Under the pieces are notes generated by a model that saw only the letters and a list, made by a program, of their open reading frames with translations, ran no database searches and was not told the origin of the DNA. The translations under genes were made by a program, and so were the position numbers. Source: JBBDIJ01 sp040880485 (GTDB lineage Bacteria > Bacteroidota > Rhodothermia > Balneolales > Balneolaceae). From it: a stretch of 64,000 nt of DNA. This document shows, one piece after another, positions 36,133-44,761 of this stretch. The stretch's first letter is position 1; each line of letters opens with the position of its first letter. The stretch is taken from positions 248,001-312,000 of the forward strand of contig JBBDIJ010000009.1 of assembly GCA_040880485.1 (NCBI GenBank), read 5' to 3'.

Positions 36133-36705
36133 TTAAAAAATACCGTTCTCGGTCACAAGTCGATCCATGGAGATATCGAATGGTTCCAGAGGAAGTGTCT
36201 CTTCCATTATGCAGTCCTGATAGAGCAGGCCAATTCTGAATGCGTCAATGCCACTCAAAAAACGATCATAGTAGCCTCCGCCATAGCCCAACCGATTCCG
36301 GTTCCGATCTGCAGCCACAACCGGGACACAAACCAGTTCGATCTCTTCAGCAGATATCATTTCTCCATACACCGGCTCCGGAACTCCGAGAGAATTCAAT
36401 TCAATCTGATCCGGCCCTTCATAAAAGTAGTGAACAAGGGCATGGTGTTCCGTATCCATTTTGGGAACCACCAATCTCTTTCCACTCATCTGAAGAGCGG
36501 ATATAAGCGGAGTCGTATCTACCTCTCCACGGCTCTTCATCGGCAAATAGATGTGAACTAACGTGCTGGACTCCATCATCGGATAACGAAGGAGATGGCC
36601 GGCGATCTCTTCTGAAGCCCTCTCCCTATCTTCGGGTTCCAGAGAACTGCGAAGAGTCAGGTAATGCGATCTCAGTTCATTTTTTTTGGAAGAAGCATCA
36701 TTCAT
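36133..36705 (-). CDS. 5-formyltetrahydrofolate cyclo-ligase
   Basis: A 190-residue ATP-dependent enzyme converting 5-formyl-THF to 5,10-methenyl-THF (family of YgfA/MTHFS). The GYGGGYYDRFL motif (nucleotide/phosphate loop), VVPKMDTEHH and the N-terminal KKNELRSHYLTLR basic helix are diagnostic. The ATG at 36705 overlaps the bshC stop as ATGA and is preferred. An upstream ATG at 36720 would add five residues within bshC. Confidence 0.92.
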   Translation of the reverse strand: MNDASSKKNELRSHYLTLRSSLEPEDRERASEEIAGHLLRYPMMESSTLVHIYLPMKSRGEVDTTPLISALQMSGKRLVVPKMDTEHHALVHYFYEGPDQIELNSLGVPEPVYGEMISAEEIELVCVPVVAADRNRNRLGYGGGYYDRFLSGIDAFRIGLLYQDCIMEETLPLEPFDISMDRLVTENGIF

Positions 36706-38318
36706 CAGAGCCTGACCCATTTATGCATGTCGGGGGTATCACCCTCCAGAAGTTCCAGGAGTTGCCCGAAAATCTCTACACCATAGCGGTTTAAAATAGA
36801 TACGAAAGCGACCTGACGTTCTTGTGGTATGCTCTCCGGAAACAGATGGTCACGAATTCTTGCCAATCTTTTCAGTTGTGTCTCTTCCTCTCTCTTTTGT
36901 GCCCTGAAAAGCTTTTTACGCAAACTGTCCAGTTCGTTCTCAAACTGGGTACCGGCTTTATCTGCGGCCGCTTCCAGGGTAGGGTCCACATTTGCAATAT
37001 CGGTCAGCCGTTTGGAGGTCAGTGTGCGAACCTCCACTTTCCACTCTTCAAAAAAGAGGTCTATATCGAGGCGGTTCACCTCTTCAATATACTCGTGTTC
37101 CAGATCCTCAATTCTCATAATGTAGTGCTGCGGGTCAAAAGGCAGCTTCTCCATAATACGGTTGATAGCGGGTTCGATGAGAGTTACACTAAAACGGGGG
37201 AGTATAAATGGCATCTCCTGACCCATCAGATTGTAGAGTGGTTTCATCTGGGCATAATACCCGATTTCACCCGGTCCTGCCACACAGGCAAAAACAGGAA
37301 GTAGTCGATCCTGGAGTAGCGGCCGGATAAAGACATTGGGAGAGAAGTTCTCCGGATGTCTTCGAACGTCCTCTGCCAGTTCGGCCACTTTCCAACTCTT
37401 CTCATCTCCTGCACGCCACATCTCTCCCTCGAGATCGATTTTAATCCTCTCGTCTCCTTCTGCAAGGTAGAACAAGTTGGATTGCTGCACAGTGGCTTGC
37501 CGGTGATACCCCTCCTCTTCCAGGCTCTGGCTCTGACCCTCCAGGCACTCCAACACCTCTTCGTACCGGCTCGCTGCTACAATCATGGGCTCTGCCGACA
37601 ACTTTTTGACTTCTCTGTCATCACTTCCGGCAATAATCAGCCCATGCTCTTCAAACAGTTCCAGCATGAGCCCCGCAAAAGCTTCTCTGAACGGTTTTCC
37701 CTGACGGTAGTGACGGCCCAGCTGTTTACGGAGCAACTCTGTAAAGAGATCCTCCTGCAGGGTTTCAAAAAACTGTGATTCAAACTCCTCAAAATTTCGA
37801 TCCAGCACAATTCGACCTACCGGAGGGTTCCCTTCCTCCGGCTTCATAGTGAGGCTGTGCCAGTTATTCCTGTTTAAAATACCAGCCTGAGCCACTTCCG
37901 GAAAGTCATGGTCCTCATCCGCCAGCCAGAAGACCGGGATAACTGGACGGCCCAGCTCATTCTCCCATCTACGGGCATATATAATGGCTGTCAGGGTCTT
38001 ATATATCGTGAACAAAGGCCCGCCAAAAAGCATCAGCTGTTGCCCTGTGACCACCGTAAGTGCACGTGGATCCTTTAACTTTTCGACCTGATTCAGAGCC
38101 TGCTTTCCACCCCCAAACGAGCGGTTCATTTTTTTTAAAATTTGGACACTGGCGGTCCGATCCCCAATAAAACTGAACTTCTCAGCTCGTTGTTCTACAG
38201 CCTCTGAATCAAAAGGATGCTCATTAAAAAACGGCCTGAGCAAGTGAGCGTTACTCAGATAATCCTGGAAAAGTGAGGAAAAGGGCAATCCCTTGAAGGG
38301 TGATGATGAACAGTTCAC
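36705..38318 (-). CDS. bshC: Bacillithiol biosynthesis cysteine-adding enzyme BshC
   Basis: A 537-residue protein matching BshC in length and motifs: VVTGQQLMLFGGPLFTIYK (typical of the nucleotide site), VIPVFWLADEDHDFPE with the acidic/His cluster, and GPGEIGYYAQMKPLYN. It is the putative last enzyme of bacillithiol synthesis, adding Cys to GlcN-malate. bshA and bshB are not in the window. The start is GTG at 38318, with no ATG nearby. It lies four bases after the nuclease stop and overlaps the cycloligase gene. Confidence 0.93.
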   Translation of the reverse strand: MNCSSSPFKGLPFSSLFQDYLSNAHLLRPFFNEHPFDSEAVEQRAEKFSFIGDRTASVQILKKMNRSFGGGKQALNQVEKLKDPRALTVVTGQQLMLFGGPLFTIYKTLTAIIYARRWENELGRPVIPVFWLADEDHDFPEVAQAGILNRNNWHSLTMKPEEGNPPVGRIVLDRNFEEFESQFFETLQEDLFTELLRKQLGRHYRQGKPFREAFAGLMLELFEEHGLIIAGSDDREVKKLSAEPMIVAASRYEEVLECLEGQSQSLEEEGYHRQATVQQSNLFYLAEGDERIKIDLEGEMWRAGDEKSWKVAELAEDVRRHPENFSPNVFIRPLLQDRLLPVFACVAGPGEIGYYAQMKPLYNLMGQEMPFILPRFSVTLIEPAINRIMEKLPFDPQHYIMRIEDLEHEYIEEVNRLDIDLFFEEWKVEVRTLTSKRLTDIANVDPTLEAAADKAGTQFENELDSLRKKLFRAQKREEETQLKRLARIRDHLFPESIPQERQVAFVSILNRYGVEIFGQLLELLEGDTPDMHKWVRL

Positions 38319-38322
38319 TCAG

Positions 38323-38895
38323 TCAGCTCTTCAACTTTTGAATTTGATCTCTGATTTTTGCAGCCTTCTCATAATTTTCTGTATCAATCGCTGTCTGTAG
38401 CTGCTGTTCGAGCTGTTCCAGACGGCTCAGCTCCCTGCCTTTGTCATCACCACCCTCCTCAGCCGCCACGCTCTCTTCATCTCGTTCACTGCTCTCGATA
38501 CCAGCTTCATCAAGTACTTTACTGGCAACATGAATGGTTGCACCGAATCGAATAGCGAGTGCGATGGCATCACTTGGTCGGGCATCCAGTTCGATCTTCT
38601 CTCCATTACGGTCGCAAATAATACGGGCAAAAAAGGTCCCGTCATTCAAGTCGTTGATAAATACTTCACTTACCGTTGAATCATAACTGAGAACCAGATT
38701 TTTCAGGAGATCGTGAGTCATTGGTCGAGGGGGTTTGATATTTTCCAATTCCAACGCAATCGCCTGAGCTTCAAATGTACCAATAATGATTGGCAGACGC
38801 CGGTTACCGGCCACTTCAGTCAGAATGAGAGCATACGCTCCCCCGCTACTGGGACTGGTCGAGAGTCCGAGTATGTCCATCTTCACTTTGCTCAA
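38323..38895 (-). CDS. Bifunctional nuclease family protein (DUF151) with C-terminal UVR motif
   Basis: A 190-residue protein. Residues about 1-140 are the BFN/DUF151 domain (ILGLSTSPSSGGAYALIL, LPIIIGTFEAQAIAL, RPSDAIALAIRFGA). After a charged linker, about 155-187 form a UvrB/UvrC-type coiled hairpin (QLQTAIDTENYEKAAKIRDQ). The plant homologue was reported to have RNase and DNase activity; the bacterial role is uncertain. The start is TTG at 38895, backed by GAGG with an 8-base spacer (38904-38907). It is the first gene of a four-gene run ending in tmk. Confidence 0.9.
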   Translation of the reverse strand: MSKVKMDILGLSTSPSSGGAYALILTEVAGNRRLPIIIGTFEAQAIALELENIKPPRPMTHDLLKNLVLSYDSTVSEVFINDLNDGTFFARIICDRNGEKIELDARPSDAIALAIRFGATIHVASKVLDEAGIESSERDEESVAAEEGGDDKGRELSRLEQLEQQLQTAIDTENYEKAAKIRDQIQKLKS

Positions 38896-39104
38896 GATCT
38901 GTTCCTCTGTTCCGTTTTTTTTGAGATCGACAATTACACCACTTCCCTGAGTATCCAGGTTGAAAGGTAACCTTTTTAGAGTTCCATTTAAACCGTTTCG
39001 GAATGCTGAAACGAGCTTGAAAAAGATCGCGTTCCACTCAGGTATAACGCAACCGAATGGTTACATTATTCAAAACTGTCCTGCCATGATACCAGTTAGG
39101 CATA

Positions 39105-40595
39105 ATGACGGATTATAATTGGGACGCTATCGTCATAGGATCGGGGCCAAACGGACTCTCCGCCGCACTTCGTCTTTCGCTTGCAGGGCTCAAAGTTAAA
39201 GTCCTGGAAGCGAAGGATACGATTGGAGGTGGTACAAGAAGTGCAGAGCTGATTCGGGAGGGTACACTGCACGATCTCTGCTCTGCCATTCACCCACTTG
39301 CACTTGCATCCCCATTTTTTCGGGCACTTCCACTTGAGGAGCATGGAGTCCGCTGGATTCACCCGCCACTACCGCTATACCACCCACTGGATGATGGAGA
39401 TGGTGTAGCCCTGCACAGGGATTTTAATGATATGCAGAGCGAACTGGGCGGAGCATATGAAGAGTGGAAATCTCTTGTTGGCCCTTACTCCGATAAATGG
39501 AGAATGCTGGTAAAAGACCTACTGGCTCCGGCCCGTTTGCCGAGACACCCTCTGCTAACAGCTCGTTTTGCACTTGACGGAATTTGGCCGGCTACCAAAC
39601 TGATTCAAAGCCGTCTTCAAAATCGACGATCTGCAGCCCTGTTCGCAGGTATGGCCAGCCACTCCGTACAGTCGCTGGATCGGCCACTTACATCCGCGGT
39701 TGGCCTACTCCTCTCGATACTGGGCCATAGCACAGGCTGGCCAATTGCCGAAGGTGGCTCCAAAACCCTGTCGGCCGCCCTGGCCACCCTCATTCGGAAA
39801 CATGGAGGAGAGATTGAAACCGGTGTAGAGATTCGAAAGATCTCTCAGCTTCCTCCGGCACGAGCACTTCTATTTGACCTCTCCCCCTCCTCATTGGAAA
39901 GTATTGCTGCAAACGAGTTGCCCTACCGATTCAGGAAGCAGTTAAAAAACTACAGACACGGACCGGGGGTATTCAAAATCGATTATCTGCTCTCGGAACC
40001 GGTCCCCTGGCTAAACCAGAGTGCCAAACTCGCTGGTACCCTCCACCTGGGAGGCTTCAGTGAAGAGATCATAGATTCCGAGAAGGCAATGGGGCAGGGC
40101 CGTCACCACAAACGCCCTTTTGTACTCGCTGCACAGCAGAGCCTGTTTGATTCCCTTCGAACGTCCGGAGACGAACACACGTTCTGGGCATACTGTCATG
40201 TGCCGGCCAAATCCAACCGGAGTATGACGCAGGAGATCGAAAATCAGATTGAGCGATTTGCCCCTGGATTCAGGGATGTCATTCAGGCGAAACACACGAT
40301 CACAGCCCATGAACTTGAGTCATGGAACCCTAACTATATTGGCGGGGACATAAATGGAGGGGTCCAGGATCTCAGACAGCACTTTCGAAGACCCGTCTCT
40401 CTATTCTCTCCCTACTCTACACCCAACCCCCGAATCTGGATTTGCTCTGCTTCTACACCTCCGGGTGGAGGCGTTCATGGAATGTGTGGTTTTTATGCGG
40501 CCGAAGCGGTGTTAAAAAACCGGTTTCAACTTCGAAGTAAAGAGACCCATTTCGACCTGGAGACCGGATATGTATCTCAACAGCATTCCCGATAA
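39105..40595 (+). CDS. FAD-dependent oxidoreductase, phytoene desaturase-related (COG1233)
   Basis: A 496-residue flavoprotein with the dinucleotide loop VIGSGPNGLSAALRLSLAG (10-28), the acidic strand end VLEA (33-36), and a C-terminal FAD motif around STPPGGGVHGMCG. It belongs to the broad CrtI/retinol saturase-like group and is distinct from the crtI at 54947. Its substrate is not predictable. An AGG with a 6-base spacer precedes the ATG. The divergent gap before it holds an AAAGGT-A-ACCTTT inverted repeat at 38963-38975. Confidence 0.85.
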   Translation: MTDYNWDAIVIGSGPNGLSAALRLSLAGLKVKVLEAKDTIGGGTRSAELIREGTLHDLCSAIHPLALASPFFRALPLEEHGVRWIHPPLPLYHPLDDGDGVALHRDFNDMQSELGGAYEEWKSLVGPYSDKWRMLVKDLLAPARLPRHPLLTARFALDGIWPATKLIQSRLQNRRSAALFAGMASHSVQSLDRPLTSAVGLLLSILGHSTGWPIAEGGSKTLSAALATLIRKHGGEIETGVEIRKISQLPPARALLFDLSPSSLESIAANELPYRFRKQLKNYRHGPGVFKIDYLLSEPVPWLNQSAKLAGTLHLGGFSEEIIDSEKAMGQGRHHKRPFVLAAQQSLFDSLRTSGDEHTFWAYCHVPAKSNRSMTQEIENQIERFAPGFRDVIQAKHTITAHELESWNPNYIGGDINGGVQDLRQHFRRPVSLFSPYSTPNPRIWICSASTPPGGGVHGMCGFYAAEAVLKNRFQLRSKETHFDLETGYVSQQHSR

Positions 40596-40619
40596 TCCGA
40601 CAGATATTCTGCTATGATG

Positions 40620-40636
40620 AGGGGCAATTAACCCCT
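40620..40636 (+). terminator. Weak hairpin AGGGG-N7-CCCCT between oxidoreductase and permease genes
   Basis: A 5-base stem (40620-40624 with 40632-40636) closes a 7-base loop and is followed by ATTTT. It lies 25 bases after the oxidoreductase stop and 20 bases before the permease ATG. It may be a weak terminator or a 5' UTR element; evidence is limited to the repeat. Confidence 0.3.
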
Positions 40637-40656
40637 ATTTTGGCGGGCTGATCACC

Positions 40657-42354
40657 ATGTTTCGAAATTTTCTTGAATATACCAGCAGTTACAGGTTCTT
40701 ACAGCAGGCGGGCCGAAAGCGCGGTTCCCGTTTGTGGACTCTGTTGACTGTTTGCGTCGCTCTCCTCGTTTCACTGCCAGTTTTAACCGTACTCTACAAT
40801 CTGATGCTGCCCGGTGGCGATATCTGGCCTCATCTTGCATCTACAGTCCTGCCAGACTATGTGCAAAACTCCATCTGGTTAATGATCGGGGTTGGTTCCG
40901 GTGTTTTTATTCTGGGTGTTGGAACTGCATGGCTGGTTACCATGTGCAGATTCCCTGGAAGAAAATTATTTGAATGGGCTCTTGTTCTACCTATGGCTGT
41001 TCCCGCCTATCTGATGGCTTATACCTATACCGACTTTCTCTCCTTTACCGGTCCGGTTCAAACCCTTCTGAGGGATGCCACCGGATGGGCAGGCGGAGAA
41101 TACTATTTTCCAAATATTCGTTCACTGGAGGGCGCCATTCTAATGATGTCTTTCGTTTTCTATCCGTATGTCTATCTCCTCTCCCGAACGGCTTTTCTGG
41201 AACAGTCTACCACTCATCTGGAGGCGAGCAGAAGTCTGGGTTCCACCCCATTTCAAAGTTTCTGGCGTGTAGCGCTTCCACTTGCGCGTCCATCTATAGC
41301 TGCCGGAATGGCTCTCGCTCTAATGGAGACTCTGAATGATTTCGGAACGGTTGACTATTTTGGTGTACAAACCTTTACCACAGGAATTTACCGCACCTGG
41401 TTTGGGCTTGGAGAGCCAGTAGCCGCAGCACAACTTTCCTCATTTTTACTGCTTTTTATCCTGATACTGATCCTTTTGGAACGCTGGTCCCGCAGCCGGA
41501 TCAACTACAGAAAGAGTGGCAGTGGTCAATTCAGAAACCTGCCTGGATACAAGCTATCCGGGTGGAAAAGGTGGAGTACTTTTATCTTTTGTCTTCTTCC
41601 CCTTACACTTGGTTTTTTGTTGCCCGTTTCAGTTCTGCTACACATGATGTTCCTGAATTTCGAAGCGGCAGTGGACACAAGGTTTTTCCAGTATGCGTTT
41701 AACACGTTGCTCGTGGGGGCTACTGCAGGACTCCTTGCCCTTCTCGTTGCTCTGCTTCTTGCCTATGGTGTCCGTCTGAATCCAGCCATGACCACCAGGA
41801 TTGCAGCCAGAATCGGGTCGATGGGGTATGCCATACCCGGATCAGTAATTGCGGTAGGTGTGATGATCCCTTTTGGGTGGTTCGACAATGCACTGGACGG
41901 ATGGATACGGGATCAATTCGGAATTTCTACCGGACTTATTCTGAGCGGTTCGATCATCGCCCTCCTCTTCTCATATGTTGTCCGCTTCCTTGCCGTCTCT
42001 TACAATACGGTCGAGTCCAGTTTGGCAAAAATCACTCCGGAGATGGATGAAGCAGCCGAAGGCCTGGGGTATGGATTTGGAAAAATATTACGCAAAATCC
42101 ACATCCCCATCATGTCCGGCAGCCTCTTTGCGGCGCTCATGCTCGTATTTGTAGATGTGATCAAAGAGCTCCCGGCTACTCTTATTGTACGCCCTTTCAA
42201 CTTCGATACACTGGCCGTTCAGGTCTACAGGCTGGCCTCTGACGAACGGCTGGCGGAATCTTCCGGTGCAGCACTGGCCATTGTACTTGTAGGGATTATT
42301 CCGGTTATGATCCTGAACCGTTCGATGAACCGCTCGCGGCCTTTGGACCGTTAA
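40657..42354 (+). CDS. Iron(III) ABC transporter permease (FbpB/SfuB-like, duplicated)
   Basis: A 565-residue membrane protein made of two binding-protein-dependent permease halves. Each carries an EAA loop, EASRSLGSTPFQSFWRVALP (189-208) and EAAEGLGYGFGKILRKIHIP (near 465), the docking sites for the ATPase. About twelve hydrophobic helices are present. This single-chain arrangement is typical of ferric-iron importers. No ATPase gene is adjacent. Its stop codon is shared with the convergent iron-binding protein gene through TTAA at 42351-42354. Confidence 0.92.
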   Translation: MFRNFLEYTSSYRFLQQAGRKRGSRLWTLLTVCVALLVSLPVLTVLYNLMLPGGDIWPHLASTVLPDYVQNSIWLMIGVGSGVFILGVGTAWLVTMCRFPGRKLFEWALVLPMAVPAYLMAYTYTDFLSFTGPVQTLLRDATGWAGGEYYFPNIRSLEGAILMMSFVFYPYVYLLSRTAFLEQSTTHLEASRSLGSTPFQSFWRVALPLARPSIAAGMALALMETLNDFGTVDYFGVQTFTTGIYRTWFGLGEPVAAAQLSSFLLLFILILILLERWSRSRINYRKSGSGQFRNLPGYKLSGWKRWSTFIFCLLPLTLGFLLPVSVLLHMMFLNFEAAVDTRFFQYAFNTLLVGATAGLLALLVALLLAYGVRLNPAMTTRIAARIGSMGYAIPGSVIAVGVMIPFGWFDNALDGWIRDQFGISTGLILSGSIIALLFSYVVRFLAVSYNTVESSLAKITPEMDEAAEGLGYGFGKILRKIHIPIMSGSLFAALMLVFVDVIKELPATLIVRPFNFDTLAVQVYRLASDERLAESSGAALAIVLVGIIPVMILNRSMNRSRPLDR

Positions 42355-43376
42355 CGCCAGCCGGCACGATCCATTAGTCGTATTGCATCCGGATTGTTCT
42401 CACCATAGACTGCTACATTCACAGCATCTGTATCAAACGGGCCAAACTGTTGCAATACTTCCGGCAGATCGATATCGCCATAAACCGGATATTCATAATT
42501 ACCGCCCGCAAACAGCATTTGTGACTCCCTCTCGGTCAGGTACTCGAGAAACTTTATAGCGTTCTCCCGATTGGGGGCATGCTTTGTGAGTCCTGCTCCA
42601 CTAATGTTCACATGGGCTCCACCGCTCGCAGAGGATGGGAACCAGATCCCGACCGCTTCAGCAACATCAGTGTCGGCACGATCAGAAGAGTCGGCAAGCC
42701 GAGCGAGGTAATACTGATTTGCAAGTGCAATATCGCACTGTCCGGCTGCAACAGCCCGGATCTGATCGGTGTCGCCCCCCTGGGGTGGCCGTGCAAAATT
42801 GGCAACAAGATCTGTTGCCCATCTCTCAGTCTCCTCTTCACCAAACTGCTCGATCATCGATGCAACCAGAGACTGGTTATAAATATTATTTGAGGAACGG
42901 ACACATATTCTTCCTCTCCACTTGCTGTCTGCGAGATCCATATATCCTCCCAGCTCTTCAGGATCGACTGCAGAACGATTGTATATAACGGCACGAACCC
43001 TTTGAGACAGACCGACCCAGTAACCGTTCGGTTCTCTAAGCTCTTCCGGAACTCTGCTGTCTATCAGATCAGACTGAATTGGTTGAAGTACACCGGCTTC
43101 CTGAGCCCTCCATAAACGACCGGCGTCTACAGTGATTAATATATCGGCTGGTGAGTTGACCCCTTCGCTCAACATTCTGGCTATCAGTTCATCACTTCCC
43201 CCTTCAATCAAATTGATATTGACCCCGGTTCTCTCAGTAAACTGACTGTAGAGTTCAAGATCGGTCTCATAATGCCTCGAGGAGTAGATATTAACCTCAT
43301 CTGTTGAAGTGCAGGATTGCAGAAAAAACAGTGCGATTAGCAGAGTTGCGAGAGAAACTGTTCGTATATGAAACAT
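42351..43376 (-). CDS. Iron(III) ABC transporter substrate-binding lipoprotein
   Basis: A 341-residue exported protein. The lipobox FLQSC places the acylated Cys at 22, so it is membrane-anchored rather than free. The mature part resembles FutA/FbpA-type ferric-binding proteins: VNIYSSRHYETD at the start, GVNINLIEG, SPADILITVDAGRLWRA and AGAGL-like SGAGLTKHAPN. It faces the permease gene and presumably delivers Fe(III) to it. A perfect palindrome covers its promoter, about 50 bases upstream of the ATG. Confidence 0.9.
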   Translation of the reverse strand: MFHIRTVSLATLLIALFFLQSCTSTDEVNIYSSRHYETDLELYSQFTERTGVNINLIEGGSDELIARMLSEGVNSPADILITVDAGRLWRAQEAGVLQPIQSDLIDSRVPEELREPNGYWVGLSQRVRAVIYNRSAVDPEELGGYMDLADSKWRGRICVRSSNNIYNQSLVASMIEQFGEEETERWATDLVANFARPPQGGDTDQIRAVAAGQCDIALANQYYLARLADSSDRADTDVAEAVGIWFPSSASGGAHVNISGAGLTKHAPNRENAIKFLEYLTERESQMLFAGGNYEYPVYGDIDLPEVLQQFGPFDTDAVNVAVYGENNPDAIRLMDRAGWR

Positions 43377-43413
43377 TTGCCCGGGTTAAATTTCAGATTG
43401 GTTTTGAACGGGC

Positions 43414-43444
43414 GTAATTTAGACTTATTCTAAATAGTTTTCAA
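43414..43444 (-). promoter_or_regulatory. Candidate promoter TTG-N20-TAAATTAC of the iron-binding lipoprotein gene
   Basis: On the minus strand TTG (43444-43442), a 20-base spacer and TAAATTAC (43421-43414) fit the -33/-7 layout with two mismatches in the last three -7 positions. Start of transcription near 43407 would leave a leader of about 31 bases. The palindrome at 43417-43435 overlaps the -7 element and spacer. Confidence 0.45.
43417..43435. promoter_or_regulatory. Perfect palindrome ATTTAGA-N5-TCTAAAT, candidate iron-responsive operator
   Basis: Arms 43417-43423 and 43429-43435 are exact reverse complements around CTTAT. The site sits between the -33 and -7 elements of a plausible promoter for the ferric-binding lipoprotein, where a metal-dependent repressor of the DtxR/MntR or Fur type would block polymerase. 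Assignment to a regulator family is inference; the symmetry and position are seen. Confidence 0.6.
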
Positions 43445-43467
43445 CCGGCAAACGTTATGTCTGATTA

Positions 43468-44580
43468 CTAAAGCAACGAGTCTATTGGAATGTGGGACAG
43501 AGCAAATGTATCGGCCACCCCGCTATATACGACCTGGCCATCAACGATATTAATGCCACTACGAATTTCAGGTGAATCGGCTGCCGCCGCCTTCCACCCC
43601 GACTCTGCAATAGCCAGTACAAAAGGAAGAGTTGTATTACAGAGTCCGGGCGTTGAGGTAAGCGGAACGGCACCCGGTATGTTAGCAACGCAGTAATGTA
43701 ATGCGAACTCATCGATAAAAACGGGATCATCGTGTGTGGTAGGGTGTGAACTTTCGAAACAGCCGCCCTGATCTATGGAAACATCGACAAGAACGACCCC
43801 CGGTTTCAGGCTGGAAAGCATACGGCGTGAAATGAGATGAGGTGCCCTGGCACCTTTTTTGAGCACGGCACCAATCACCATATCCGCCTCGGCAACCGAA
43901 GCCTCAATAGTGGAAGCGTCCGAAAACAGTGTCTGAACATTTTCAGGCATGATCTCCTCCAGGTAGCGTAAACGGGGGAGATGAATATCCAGAATCGTTG
44001 TATAGGCACCCATTCCGGATGCAATTTGCGCTGCATGCGCGCCAACCACCCCACCACCAAGCACTGTAACACGTGCAGGTTTTACCCCGGGGATTCCCCC
44101 CATCAATATTCCCCGGCCACCGAAAGGTTTCTCAAGGCATCGTGCTCCCTCCTGTACAGCCATTCTTCCGGCCACCTCACTCATTGGTAATAGAACGGGG
44201 AGTGTACCATCCCTCCTTTCCATGGTTTCATACGCAATAGCAACGGAACGGGAGCGGATAACTGCGTTCGTCAGCTCCCGACTTGCTGCAAAGTGAAAAA
44301 AAGTAAACAGGATCTGCCCCTCACGCATCAAATGGAACTCCTCCTCAAGTGGTTCTTTGACTTTGACCACCATTTCAGAATCAGCCCAGAGCTGATCCCT
44401 GTCGTTTACAATAGTTGCTCCCGCCGCTTCGTATTGCTGATTTGCAATTCCGCAACCATCGCCAGCTCCACTTTGCACCATAACCGTGTGGCCTCTCTGG
44501 TTCAACTGTCTTGCCCCTTCCGGCAGAAGCGCCACCCGATATTCATGCTTTTTTATCTCTGTAGGCACACCTATTCGCAT
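43468..44580 (-). CDS. ald: Alanine dehydrogenase
   Basis: A 370-residue NAD enzyme interconverting L-alanine and pyruvate plus ammonia. The N-terminal GVPTEIKKHEYRVALLP with R15, the catalytic pair K75 (KVKEP) and H96 (FFHFA), and the nucleotide loop VLGGGVVGAHAAQIA are all in the expected places. The ATG at 44580 gives the normal family length and has GAGGG 11 bases upstream; the longer reading frame to 44649 lacks support. A possible promoter (TTTG, 23 bases, TACATTTT; 44723-44689) lies upstream. Confidence 0.95.
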   Translation of the reverse strand: MRIGVPTEIKKHEYRVALLPEGARQLNQRGHTVMVQSGAGDGCGIANQQYEAAGATIVNDRDQLWADSEMVVKVKEPLEEEFHLMREGQILFTFFHFAASRELTNAVIRSRSVAIAYETMERRDGTLPVLLPMSEVAGRMAVQEGARCLEKPFGGRGILMGGIPGVKPARVTVLGGGVVGAHAAQIASGMGAYTTILDIHLPRLRYLEEIMPENVQTLFSDASTIEASVAEADMVIGAVLKKGARAPHLISRRMLSSLKPGVVLVDVSIDQGGCFESSHPTTHDDPVFIDEFALHYCVANIPGAVPLTSTPGLCNTTLPFVLAIAESGWKAAAADSPEIRSGINIVDGQVVYSGVADTFALSHIPIDSLL

Positions 44581-44761
44581 AACATTGATGACCCTCTTTC
44601 TGAAAAAATTAAATTTCTTCCGGGCTGAACCGGCTCGTTTGTTGTTCAATCTGTGAAATGAGAAGATCGGCAGTTGCCGCGATTTGACAAAATGTATATC
44701 ATCGAATCTAATGCAGAGACAAAACTGATTTGCAATAATAGATTACAGACGGACCTTCTAC

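Noticed and set aside
43468..44649. Extended 393-residue alanine dehydrogenase
   Set aside because: The extra 23 residues are basic and not part of the family; the ATG at 44580 has GAGGG upstream and gives the standard MRIGVPTEIK start.
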